A DNA stretch of 14,579 nucleotides, from NCBI GenBank assembly GCA_036939975.1, contig JALLPB010002546.1:1-14579 (forward strand). Direction: 5' to 3'. Shown here piece by piece: positions 7,001 through 14,295 of this stretch. The position numbers and the translations under genes were made by a program. The notes below the pieces were generated by a model. The model did no database searches, was not told where the DNA came from, and saw only the letters and a list, made by a program, of their open reading frames with translations. Position 1 is the stretch's first letter; the number at the start of each line of letters is the position of its first letter. The stretch is from Cyclostephanos tholiformis. Lineage: Eukaryota; Bacillariophyta; Thalassiosirophyceae; Thalassiosirales; Thalassiosiraceae.

Positions 7001-8322
7001 TGCAGGATGAGGTTGCCATCCACATGGTGGGCGATCATGACATATTGGTTGCCAGAGCGTGACTTGACGGGGAACCGGCCGGTATCATCTGTGTAGAGCT
7101 TGCTGATGGGCAGGACATGGATGAAGAGTTCATTGGAAGGGGCTTCTGGGGCGGCGGTTGGAGGGAGAGGCGGCGAGGCAATGGGGGCCTTGGGCTTGGT
7201 AGACCTTATGTTTTGACGTTGCTGGGCGAGATGACCCATAATGGTCTCGTCCGAGTCGGGGCAGTAACGTGCTGCATTGGAGTAGGTTAGACCTTCGAAG
7301 GTCTCAAAGTTCCCGGCTTTGATGGCATCCAACCACGTTTGCTTGACTGGATAGCCGAGGCATGCATGGTAGAACCCAACAAGAGCGGGGATGCTGGGTA
7401 GATCGAGGCTGCGGGGATCAAAGGGGGTCTTGGAGGACAAGGATGCTAGTGCCATGGCTTGAGCGGCTCCGTACACGTAGGTTACCGAGCAAGCCTGGCC
7501 AGCCGTGTCAATTGCAAGGATGCATTGGCTGGGATGGATGTGATGCATGGGAGTTGCAGCCTGCGGGGGAACCGGCGAAGGCATGATGGGATGCAGGTGA
7601 GCAAGAGGCGGTTTGAAAAAATTGGCAGTGCTTCCGCGTGGGCCCGTTTCCTCATGTTTTTCAGGCAACGCTGCTACCGACAGGCTTGGCGTGGTGGCAG
7701 GCCGAGGGCGAGGCAGGAAGGGAACTGGCAGACTTGGTGGTCGGGAGACCTTTTTCTGCTTCCTGGAAGGAACAATGAAAAAATCGGCAGCGCTTCCGCG
7801 TGGGCCCGTTTCCTCATATGTTTCAGACAATGCTGCTACCGACAGGCTTGGCTTGGTGGGGTTGAGAGGGAATTGCCAGAGACGGGGGCCGTCTTGTTCA
7901 CGCCAACCTTCGAGGATGCTGTGCCCGTCGGGATGGATGACGGACACAGCTGTCTTGGTGAACACGATCTGGCAATCCAGGTCGGCAAATGGTCCCAAGC
8001 CAATGAGGGTGTGGGGGAAGGAAGGCATCACATGACCCCGCATTGCTGAAGGGGGAAGCGATGGGGCAGAGGCTAGGGTTGCACTGGCAATAGACCTCTC
8101 GGGGAGGCCGTTGGCGATGCGGACGCCGACGGTAGGAGCCTTGTGGTCTAGGTTCGACACAGGCGCACCCGGCGCAAAGTAGATGCCACTGGCACCCGAG
8201 TCGGCGATGCCAGTGTGAGAGGGAGGTAGTTGGGTGGGATTGCAAGCGGGAGTAGTTGATAGAGCAAAATAATAATTGTTTTTTAGGCAATTTTTATCAT
8301 TGCAATAGACTATATTCGCCAT
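4036..8322 (-). CDS. pol: Element B Pol polyprotein: protease, integrase, reverse transcriptase, RNase H (1428 aa)
   Basis: This polyprotein cuts Gag-Pol, copies the RNA into cDNA and integrates it. The aspartic protease site is DSGAS at residues 41-45. The pre-integrase region (FYHACLGYP, LDAIKAGN) lies at about 315-370. The integrase core has D412 (TDDTG), D476 (LDNE) and E509 (RAERAIRTF). D476 and E509 are 32 residues apart, slightly under the usual 35. A proline-rich integrase C-terminal part runs to about 800. RT spans about 885-1150 with D996 (STIDLKNFY) and the catalytic IVDDFG at 1091-1096, where plant copia elements usually have YVDDM. RNase H has D1269, E1317, D1352 and D1401. It ends WDWIGT. 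All catalytic residues are present and there are no stops, so this may be functional. The ATG at 8320-8322 lies nine nucleotides after the gag UGA, in frame. The 156-236 region carries a tandem duplication. Confidence 0.95.
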   Translation of the reverse strand: MANIVYCNDKNCLKNNYYFALSTTPACNPTQLPPSHTGIADSGASGIYFAPGAPVSNLDHKAPTVGVRIANGLPERSIASATLASAPSLPPSAMRGHVMPSFPHTLIGLGPFADLDCQIVFTKTAVSVIHPDGHSILEGWREQDGPRLWQFPLNPTKPSLSVAALSETYEETGPRGSAADFFIVPSRKQKKVSRPPSLPVPFLPRPRPATTPSLSVAALPEKHEETGPRGSTANFFKPPLAHLHPIMPSPVPPQAATPMHHIHPSQCILAIDTAGQACSVTYVYGAAQAMALASLSSKTPFDPRSLDLPSIPALVGFYHACLGYPVKQTWLDAIKAGNFETFEGLTYSNAARYCPDSDETIMGHLAQQRQNIRSTKPKAPIASPPLPPTAAPEAPSNELFIHVLPISKLYTDDTGRFPVKSRSGNQYVMIAHHVDGNLILQQAFKTRSDKHRIEAYNTIMTRLSARGLVVDLQILDNEVSAAYKHAITVTWQSKFQLVPPDMHRRNRAERAIRTFKDHFLAILAGVDATFPPYLWDLLLPQAELTLNLLRQSALNPRISAWEYFQGPFDFNKTPLGPVGCRVLIHAKPATHRSWDFRAKEGFYIGPALDSYRCFKLVKSDTKSQVISDTVEFRHAFRAIPSPLTEDKIIHGLQTIASSLKDASLPTAITQHDAIANLRDLFESWRLLSPPPNIRARIPAQARPRVPDEVLPRVATPSFSPSSAWTPTPPASAIRSPVPSPLPFPVAPRRISFADSPLPPAVAPSPRVVIAPTLPPREPVAHRTRSRAPAPPLALFAGARPYHKLVTYNMPTAKSTRALPAPLEFAGLCEAYSLAPKEVDRFANLCSSLESLDCFDPSALSVLDPATGEFLEHRQLRRDPRYKAVWDTSYANELGRLCQGIGTGTTPTKQRVGGTNTFFLVDFQDIPLHKRKEICHTMVVCEVRPEKDDPDRTHITIGGNRICYPGNVGTNTASLELVKLLLNSVLSRKGARFSTIDLKNFYLDTPMPDPEYVCIKLSDIPEEFIKEYNLTGRDRDGWIYFEIRQGCYGLPQAGILANDLLRSCLVAEGFYEAASTPGLWRHKWRPLQFCLIVDDFGVEYVGIEHFDYLLNLLKKFHGVQFNMAGDKLAGISITWDYPGKRCRLSMPGYIDNLLLKFKHPRPTKPRLSPYACIPISYGAKTQLTPEVDTSALLDDKRKHRIQEIVGSLLYYARAVDNKLLVALSAIAARQSQATIALELAVALLLDYVATYPNDGIVYRASDMILCAHADAGFLNESQSRSRAGAHIYLSKNDAFPRFNGAVLSIAQIIKFVMASAAESELAALFITAREMIPHRQTLIDMGWPQPKSPIQTDNSTASGVVNNTIVPRWSKMMDMCFWWLRCCASQDQFRYYWDAGSKNWADYHTKHHPDTYHESHRTTHAGIWDWIGT
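7615..7851 (-). repeat. Tandem duplication in the protease-integrase linker of element B pol
   Basis: Residues 158-182 (starting PSLSVAAL, ending SAADFF) recur at 212-236 (PSLSVAAL to STANFF) with an offset of 54 residues (162 nt). In DNA the copies are 7777-7851 and 7615-7689. Element A has a single copy. The duplication is in frame and has since diverged, so it is not a fresh event. It probably lengthens a flexible linker. Confidence 0.8.
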
Positions 8323-8334
8323 CCCCCCCCGTCA
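8320..8334 (-). promoter_or_regulatory. Gag-pol junction of element B: in-frame UGA CGG, G8 run, pol ATG
   Basis: The gag stop TGA is at 8332-8334, followed by CGG GGG GGG and ATG at 8320-8322. It is identical in sequence and frame to element A. Neighbouring third positions differ between A and B, so the identity of this stretch, including the exact G8 length, is notable. Readthrough of UGA or reinitiation would supply Pol. Confidence 0.6.
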
Positions 8335-9561
8335 GGTGCACGCCGTGTCCCAGCCCTTGTCCTTTTTACTCTCCCCAAAGGTGTTGGCCGCCGTGGCATC
8401 GTCGTGGTGGCCCGTTGCCTTGTTGGCACAGGTGGCGCTCTAATGATCCTTGCTGATGTGATGGCCGTGGGTCCAACAGTAGTTACCAGGGTGTGGAGTC
8501 TTTGTAGATCTCCCCCCTCCCCCCAGCGTCGCCGCTGGAGTCCCCGGTGCTGTAGTTCCTGTGCCCCGCACCACCGCATCCGCCAATTTCTTGTTGGCTG
8601 CAGTGAGAGTGCCGATGGTAGCCGTGAGAGCCAGGTTGGATGCCGTGACCTGCTGGAGGACAGCCATGTCATTCGTTGCTGCAAGAGCTAGGTTGTCGAG
8701 TGCCAACTCCAACCGTCCGATTGCTGGTGCCGCCGCAGGAAGCACGCCATGAGCACCACCGAGTGGTTTGTCCCCCCCCGAAGCCAAGATCTGGCGCTGG
8801 CGCTTGAGATGGGCGAGGCGGAAGGCCGTCTTCCACGCCACCCACGTGCGTGCATTGGCAGGAAGGCCCTCCCAATCATCCACTTTGCAAGGAAAATGTT
8901 GAGCTGCAAGGACCGCAGCGGAGGCCATCATGACAAGTTCGATGTTGGCGATGGGCATGCCCGCCCTCTTCACCTTTTTTTGTGCATCCTCCAGCATGAT
9001 GATGTACTGGGGAATGCCATCTACTTGCACGCAGTACTGGTGCATGTTGGTGCGGAGGAAGATCATGTTGATGGCGTGGAGCCCCCCACTGTCGGTGTCA
9101 AGGAAAGAGATGATTTCGAGAGCCATCACCTTCATATAGAAGGTGTCGGCATCCTTGAGGTCGTTGTACCAGACCTCGTCGACAACTTTGCAGAGGAACT
9201 TGGAGGCACCACATTCGGCCGCCTAAAAACTGGCATAGCCGTCGAGAGGGGCTTTGTGGGCCACCTCCGCACAAATGCAAACAACCGTGGTGGCGTCATC
9301 CGCAATGTTGCCGTCATAGAGAGGGAGGCGGATGGGGCATCTGAATGCGTTGCCGCCATGGTCTGCAGCGTACCTCACACCATCCGTGATGATGGCAGTG
9401 AGGGAGTGGACGCCCCCCAGTTAATCATAGGGGATCTCCATGAGGATTGGGAGGAGCGTCTCCCGGATCGACAGGAGATCGTCATCCATGGGCTTTCCCT
9501 CAAGGGGGGGGAAGGCATCGCGGGCCTCTTTAAAGAGGAGAGTGATCGCAATGGGCATCAT
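8332..9561 (-). pseudogene. gag: Element B gag, three premature stops
   Basis: It starts ATG ATG at 9559-9561 (MMPIAITLL), six nucleotides after the ORF0 stop and in frame with it. The frame is continuous for 410 codons, with no indels relative to the reading frame of pol, but has TAA at 9421-9423 (glutamine in A), TAG at 9223-9225 (glutamate in A) and TAG at 8440-8442 (serine in A). The last stop lies inside the C-x2-H-x7-H-x4-C knuckle (8428-8478). An ATG at 9133-9135 could start a C-terminal fragment (MKVMALEI through SKDH), but I would not expect it to assemble capsids. The contrast with the intact pol is striking. Confidence 0.88.
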
Positions 9562-9567
9562 TCTTGC

Positions 9568-9759
9568 TTAGGCGGATTTTGCGGGGGCCAAGCGAGTGCC
9601 ATAAAGGATCGCGACGATGATGATCAGCGTGAAAGTGTTAGCAGCGGCGAGCTGGGGGATTTTTGTGCTTTCCAAGACGCGGCAGAGTCCATAAGCAGAG
9701 GCGATAGCAACAGCGGCCTTTGCAGTTTTTTCTGTGTCAAGCTCAAGCTTGGTTTTCAT
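9568..9759 (-). CDS. ORF0 of element B: 63-residue putative small membrane protein upstream of gag
   Basis: ATG at 9757-9759 (MKTKLELDTEK) aligns with ORF0 of A with no gap and the same 63-residue length. The open frame extends upstream into the LTR, but that part is not shared with A or C and is taken as non-coding. The N-terminus is charged, then residues 13-28 are alanine-rich, and residues 42-53 are hydrophobic (FTLIIIVAILYG), ending APAKSA. It ends TAA at 9568-9570. Unlike gag of the same element it has no stop or frameshift. Differences from A are mostly conservative substitutions. Function unknown. Confidence 0.75.
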   Translation of the reverse strand: MKTKLELDTEKTAKAAVAIASAYGLCRVLESTKIPQLAAANTFTLIIIVAILYGTRLAPAKSA

Positions 9760-9795
9760 TGCCGAGGGCAATGGGGAGGGGACGGCTTCATCAGT

Positions 9796-9848
9796 ATAAA
9801 CTAGGTATGAAGAAGAGCAGTATTGGTGGTAACCGATACCTAGTTTAT
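9796..9848 (-). promoter_or_regulatory. 13-bp U5-leader hairpin of element B (candidate self-primer/PBS)
   Basis: Arms are at 9836-9848 (LTR) and 9796-9808 (last LTR base and leader), with a 27-nt loop 9809-9835. The sense 5' arm is ATAAACTAGGTAT. Relative to A, arm position 5 is A instead of T and its partner in the other arm is T instead of A, so pairing is preserved by a double change. The loop differs from that of A at three positions. Confidence 0.7.
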
Positions 9849-9954
9849 TTATGGGAGCTGGGTGAGCTCCTGGTCTACATTTATTGGTTGTGTTGGCGGT
9901 TTGCAGCGCCTGCCTCACTAAGGTCTATCCTTAGTGAGAGTCAGGGGTTCTTCA
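9808..9954 (-). repeat. 5' LTR of element B, 147 bp
   Basis: In sense it runs from TGAAGAACCCC at 9954 to GCTCTTCTTCA at 9808, with 7-bp terminal inverted repeats. It has the same length as the LTR at 3760-3906, with 12 substitutions and no gaps. AATAAA (sense) lies at 9880-9885. A perfect 10-bp palindrome with a 5-nt loop lies at 9914-9938. Outside 9954 the sequence changes to element H coding. Confidence 0.85.
9914..9938. repeat. LTR palindrome, 10-bp stem with 5-nt loop
   Basis: CTCACTAAGG and its reverse complement CCTTAGTGAG are separated by TCTAT. The counterpart in the other LTR (3866-3890) has one A-A mismatch. It could be a protein-binding dyad or an RNA stem in the U3 part; no function can be read from sequence. 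Confidence 0.5.
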
Positions 9955-11023
9955 GCCTGCTTTAATTGCTTTGATCCAGGTTTCTTCTGTTGGGAATCCT
10001 GCTGCTGTGTGCAGGTATCAGACTGTCTGGCTGATCAATGGTAGGTCATACATTGTTTGTGCGTTCCTTTGTTGATGAATCATCATCTGATATTGTCCAT
10101 ATTGTTGCTCCTTTTGATTTGCACCCTTGGAGAATGGGGGGTTCTGTCATGGTGATGGATCCTGTGCCTGATTTGTAGAATTTTTACTCCTTCTTCTCCT
10201 GGATGGAATATTGTTGTGTATCCCTCTTTGGCCATTTTGTTAATGCTAACAAGTGAGGTCTTTAGTCCTGGGAGAATATCAGCTTCTCTTGCTTTCTGGC
10301 TAGTTGTTTGAGTGGAAGTTTGGTCCAATAACTTGCTTGCAGTTTGGTGTTGTGTGGTAAGTACACCTCTTTGCTCAACTTCCCCTTTTTTGGCAAGTTC
10401 ATTTCTTCCGGTACGAAATTTGAAATTGTGCCTGAGTCAACTACTAACTTCTTTGCCTGTCTCCTTTCAATTCAATGCATCCATTTATTGCTCTTTGTGA
10501 TTGCAATTAATTGCTCTGCTCCTGTTGCTGTTGTTATCATATTGATTTGTTCTGGTTCTTGTTCTGCTTTGTTGTGGAGTGGGGCCCAGTTGTTTGTGGT
10601 AGCCAAGTATGTGCTATTCATTTTTAGTTTATTCGAGATCACTTTCCTCAGTTGCCACATCTCTGATTCTATAGGCCTTGCACACCATCAGTTGCTCTTT
10701 GATGACTTTCAGTTGGACGGCCGGGAGTCCTTGTTTTTCTTGAGTTCCCAGCACTCGTCCTCTAATTTGGTTGGATGTTTCTTTCTGCAGTTTTTGCAGG
10801 CAGATGCATCGTTGTACTTCTTGTGCCTTCCTTCTTGCTTCTTTTTCTTTTTGTCATTTGACTGAATGCTTGGTTCCTTCTTGCTGATTTTGATGAGGGA
10901 CATCATCTCTTTTATTGCATTGGTGGTGCTCTTGAGGAGAGTTTCTATCTGTTGCGTGTGTTTCTCCATGAGTGCTGCGATCAGTTCTTCTGTCACTTCA
11001 GATAAAATTTTACAAAGACTCTT
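9955..11023 (-). mobile_element. Element H: decayed copia-type element, gag 3' part to pre-integrase, interrupted on both sides
   Basis: This is a different lineage from A/B and C. It is cut at 9954/9955 by the LTR of B within the pre-integrase coding. At its 5' side it is cut by element C somewhere between about 11024 and 11053, where its open frame ends. The rest of H would be expected beyond the A/B array, left of this window, and beyond element C to the right. It is thus the older host of the younger insertions. Confidence 0.75.
9955..11023 (-). pseudogene. Element H gag-protease-pre-integrase fragment with stops and frameshifts
   Basis: The frame from about 11053 carries the end of Gag with a knuckle C-x2-C-x3-H-x7-C (CKNCRKKHPT to DEC). 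It continues in the same frame through TGA at 10709-10711, 10688-10690 and 10472-10474 to a protease start KKLVVDSGTISNF. After the segment VYLPHNTKLQAS the frame shifts by one base and continues READILPGLKTSL and GYTTIFHPGEEGVK. A further shift leads to YLHTAAGFPTEETWIKAIKAG, where B's LTR begins. TGA at 10018-10020 stands where an arginine is expected before YLH. The DSG protease signature and the KAIKAG pre-integrase motif support a copia pol. The Met near 11053 is an alternative GTG, so the true gag start is not seen. Confidence 0.75.
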
Positions 11024-11159
11024 TGTTAATACCCATGTATCCAACCTGGACACATATCCCCATTACTTATATCCAAGCACTTACCTATTACTAGATATGC
11101 CACTAGTTAGTCAGATATAAACTAGAATAGATCCTTATCACCATGACAATAGATCTGCA
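11024..11159 (+). repeat. Probable 5' LTR of element C
   Basis: The 3' end at 11159 (ATCTGCA) is set by analogy with A/B: it lies directly before the second hairpin arm and ends in CA. The start is uncertain. TGTTAATACCC at 11024 is the best TG within the expected distance, giving 136 bp, but TGTATCC at 11036 is possible. No second LTR copy is in the window to confirm it. ATATAAA at 11115-11121 touches the first hairpin arm, as ATAAAT does in A and B. Confidence 0.4.
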
Positions 11160-11172
11160 GATCTATTCTAGT
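11121..11172 (+). promoter_or_regulatory. 13-bp U5-leader hairpin of element C
   Basis: Arms ACTAGAATAGATC (11121-11133) and GATCTATTCTAGT (11160-11172) pair perfectly, with a 26-nt loop 11134-11159. The second arm begins right after the presumed LTR end, and ORF0 begins 23 nt after it. Stem length and loop length match A and B although the stem sequence is different. Confidence 0.7.
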
Positions 11173-11195
11173 CCTTCAAACCTCTACTAACACCA

Positions 11196-11387
11196 ATGGA
11201 ACTCAAGTTCACATTAGCCATAGAACCAGCTGTTAAAGCCTGCATTGCAGTCGGAGGGTGTACCAGCATCATTCACCTTCTCACGAGTTATCCAAACATA
11301 TTTGGACTAGGAGGGGCAGTCCTAATCACCGTCCTTGCGCTAGTACTCAGAACATACAAGAGTCCCCCACTACGATCTCACCAATGA
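11196..11387 (+). CDS. ORF0 of element C: 63-residue putative small membrane protein upstream of gag
   Basis: ATG 11196 in context CACCAATGGAA, TGA at 11385-11387, 63 residues. The N-terminus MELKFTLAIEPAVKACIA shares 10 of its first 18 residues with ORF0 of A (M1, E2, K4, L7, E10, V13, K14, A15, I17, A18). After a less conserved middle, residues 38-51 (LGGAVLITVLALVL) form a strong hydrophobic segment followed by a basic tail (R52, K55, R60). It is uninterrupted, while gag and pol of this element are full of stops. The gag ATG follows 18 nt after the stop, in frame. This is a homologue of the A/B ORF in a distant element. Function unknown. Confidence 0.7.
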   Translation: MELKFTLAIEPAVKACIAVGGCTSIIHLLTSYPNIFGLGGAVLITVLALVLRTYKSPPLRSHQ

Positions 11388-11405
11388 GGGAATTAATAAA
11401 ACAGC

Positions 11406-12605
11406 ATGTCGGACACCGTGTCTGCTGAGTCCATAAGGGCCCAGATGCCGCACTGCAAGCTTACAAGTATGCAGGGTGAACCAACCCATAAACACCTCAA
11501 GACGCTTGAGAAGGAGTTAGCTGCAAATCTTATGGCAATTTCCTGTCCATGGGGTCATGGCAAAGGACACCTTGGGCTACTTCAAGCACCAGATCTTTAC
11601 CTCCAATGCAATGGGGCAGCCTTTGAAATCCCAGAACTAGCACCTCCTGACTACCCAATCAATCCTCCTGCGGCTGCCCCAGCCCGCGAAGTTGCCCGAG
11701 CAGCCAACCTTGTGGAATGCAAAGCATGGCAAACCTACCTCATCATATGCACCATAACTCGTGACCAGTTTGCCATGGCAATCAAGGATGTGTACTGCGC
11801 AGCACTTGACAACATGACCAATGGATTGAAGGCTGTCTCTCTCCGTGAACTCGCCACCCACATCCGCATGACATACATGACAATCCACCAACCAGACATC
11901 GACGACAACATGACGGAGTTCATCGTGGGGAGCAACCCCATGCTCCCACTTGCTGTCTACACATGAAAACAAGTTCCTATCTCCGAGGCCACGATGATCA
12001 CCACCAGGACAAAAGCCGCCCTTGCCTGCAGCAATATGAACCTTGCCTGGTGTGAGTGGAAGCGTCACCCCCCAAACAAGCACACATGGAACAACTGGGA
12101 GGTGCATTTGACAGCAGCATTTGCCAAGATGTGAGACATCAACAGGATGATGGTGGGGGAGTTTGCGATCAGGCTACAATGAACGCCACTGAGGCAGAAC
12201 AAGCTCAGATGATGGCAAACTCACCCAACAAACTTGCAAACGCCAGCATAAAAGAATGAGATGATTGACAAGCTCATCCTGGCAAACAAGTGTCTATCCA
12301 AGGTGCTTGCCAATGCCAACACAGCACTCACACACCTGTGCCTCACCCCAATGACAGTAACCGGGGTGATGGTACAACCAACACCAGCAACCGACGACAA
12401 TCACAGGCGCCCACCACATTGGGGTGCCATCAAATCAGCATAGGACACAATGGGATACTGCTGGACGCATGGGTTCAAAGTCAAGATTGGGCACACGAGC
12501 CACACCTGCTCGTTTCCAAAGGAGATACACGTCATGACTGCAATGCGACAGGACACCAAAGGCAGCAGCAAGGCCAATGAGGGCTGGCCCATGGCATGCA
12601 CCTGA
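11406..12605 (+). pseudogene. gag: Element C gag, several stops and frame changes
   Basis: The first 186 codons are open (MSDTVSAESIRAQMPHCKL to LPLAVYT), then TGA at 11964-11966. The same frame continues KQVPISEATM and HTWNNWEVHLTAAFAKM to TGA at 12132-12134 and 12180-12182. A short shift to another frame gives MNATEAEQAQ, then the first frame returns (MIDKLILANK) to TAG at 12441-12443. The knuckle CWTHG to SHTC lies at 12459-12509 with spacing C-x2-H-x7-H-x4-C. The end GWPMACT TGA (12603-12605) matches GWDAART TGA of element A. The HTWNNW/TAAFA region corresponds to RTWVAWKTAF of A and B, which supports common descent of the capsid part. Confidence 0.8.
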
Positions 12606-14295
12606 TGGGGTACCTAAACGGATTCCCAGGCCTCACCACACAATGTGTCAACCACCACATTACCATCAACGACGCCATCAAAAAAAGGCCTCATGGATCA
12701 AGTACAACAAGGCCAACAATCCACACACCAAAACACCAAACAACTAGATTCCAACTCCACACTAGACACCATCCGACAAGAAACCGGCAACACAATCACC
12801 AACAATGTATTTGCAGCCATCCATGAAATCAAGGGCTTCTTGTCCACAGATCAGACTGGGCAATGCCTACTACATTGCATCAGTCCCAATAAAGAATAGG
12901 ATCAGGATGAACTACTCCATGCCTACACCTTAATCTATGACTACCTCAACTGCCACGGATTCCAACCACAACTTCATAAGATGGACAACAAAACCTCCAA
13001 AGACATCAAAGAATTCATATAGCCCCAACAAACATGACTGCAATACACCCTTCCTGATATCCACTGCATAAACTCCGCCAAACGTGCCATTCAAACCTGA
13101 AAAAATCACTTCACCTCCAGCCTAACAAGTCTTCCAAAATTCTTCCCCATCGCCAATTGGTGCTGTCTAACAAACCAATGCAATTACACAGTCAACATGC
13201 TATAACCCTGCTGACAGAATCCGGCCCTCTCTGCCTTTGAAGCCATGAAAGGGTCATTCTCCTTCCATGTGACCACCATGGCCCCACCAGGAACCAAGGT
13301 GTTAATCTATCTCAAACCCCATTGCCAACAATCCTGGAGCTTCCACGTATCCAATGCATGGTACATTGGACCCTTCCTCAAACACTACTGATGCATCCGA
13401 TCCATCATGGCCAGCACAAGAGGAGAATGCCTCACCAACACCTTTTGATTCAAAATCATGCCATTCGGATTCCCATCATCACAGCAACTGACAGGATCAT
13501 CAAAGCAATGACACAACTCACCAATGCCCTAGCCTGAATCCAAGAGGCCCCTCCCAACAAACTTCAGGCCATTCAAGCCCTAAAAGTCATCCTCTTGGGT
13601 TAAGAACTCCTAAACCTAGTACAAACCTCACAGCCTCTCCCAGCACCAAACCAATCGAAAATGCTGTGCCAACTAGCAGTCCAAGCACCAATCCAAGCAG
13701 CACAACCTCCCCCACCAGTCTCCATTGAAGAAGAACCAATCTACATGTAGAATCCCAATGCCATCACAACCACCACCATCACAGGTATGCCCAAACAGTC
13801 ACCAACATCTGCCAATGGACCAGCCATCATTGAAGATGACAGTATCAATATTCCTCCATGCCAACAGCAACAAAGACCCCACACATGTGCTCAACATCAA
13901 CAAACCACTGCCCACATCATCAATGTAGTTATCTCCCAATCCCTCATGCCACACTACACCACACAACCCTCCAAAAACTACAGGGCATGTGGCTATATGG
14001 CAGCAACCCAAGCACTTCTCAAGAACATGTATGGCATCAGCAAACATGCGACCTCCACTTCAAAAATGCAATCTGCAAACTTCATTGGCACCATCATTGG
14101 CAAAGACACATGCAACACATTGGAGTACCATCATCTCATCAAATCTGATAAACACCGCACAATTTGGCAACACAGCTTTGCAAATGAACTCAGATGCCTC
14201 TTCCAAGGAATATGCAACATCAAAGGCACTAACACTTGTTTCTTCATTCCCAAACACAAGGTACCTAAGCACAAATGAGCGACTTATGGTCCCAT
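12606..14295 (+). pseudogene. pol: Element C pol remnant: pre-integrase, integrase, linker and start of RT; protease deleted
   Basis: Directly after gag comes MGYLNGFPGLTTQ, then after a one-base shift at an A-run MDQVQQGQQST and the integrase start STDQTG. About 30 residues after DQTG appear lost. The second aspartate (KMDNKTS) is present; the expected catalytic glutamate is lysine (NSAKRAIQT). Stops stand where Trp, Arg or Gln are expected, for example in IQT-stop-KNHF, NML-stop-PC-stop-QNPA and HY-stop-CIRSI. Downstream are the integrase C-terminal region (APPGTKVLIYLKPH, SNAWYIGPFLKHY), a proline- and glutamine-rich linker, and the RT N-terminal region (DKHRTIWQHSFANEL, NTCFFIPKHKV) to ATYGPI. 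No protease DSG motif is found between gag and integrase, so that part was lost. Confidence 0.8.

Larger units (their letters stand above)
3760..9954 (-). mobile_element. Element B: complete-looking copia LTR retrotransposon with intact pol
   Basis: On the minus strand the order is 5' LTR 9808-9954, hairpin, ORF0 9568-9759, gag 8332-9561 (three stops), pol 4036-8322 (uninterrupted), a 129-nt 3' untranslated stretch, and the LTR 3760-3906. The total of 6195 bp is usual for copia elements. The 5' LTR interrupts the pre-integrase coding of element H at 9954/9955. The 3' LTR is also the 5' LTR of element A. That LTR is about 92 percent identical to B's own 5' LTR, so it probably derives from A. 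Gag must come from elsewhere if this copy ever moves. Confidence 0.9.
11024..14295 (+). mobile_element. Element C: divergent copia-type element, decayed, 3' end missing
   Basis: On the plus strand it has a probable LTR (to 11159), a 36-nt leader, ORF0 (11196-11387), gag with stops (11406-12605), a pol remnant with integrase (about 12606-13560), a linker, and the start of RT (to about 14295). Protease coding is missing between gag and the pre-integrase region. The coding strand is rich in A and C and unlike A/B in composition, but hairpin, ORF0 and CHHC motif have the same layout. The RT frame ends abruptly at 14296. Confidence 0.8.

Noticed and set aside
8749..9804. Plus-strand 351-codon open frame
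   Set aside because: Antisense to gag and ORF0 of B. The long open length follows from codon bias of the sense strand. It is not matched in element C.
9760..9918. N-terminal extension of ORF0 in B (starting MRQALQTANT)
   Set aside because: It lies in the LTR and hairpin, is absent as an open frame in A and C, and the ATG at 9759 aligns with the other two copies.
10344..10865. Plus-strand 173-codon hydrophobic frame
   Set aside because: It is antisense to the decayed gag-protease of element H; the phenylalanine- and leucine-rich content is the complement of lysine-rich Gag coding.
11637..12107. Minus-strand 156-codon open frame
   Set aside because: Antisense to gag of element C, which shows the expected Gag motifs on the plus strand.
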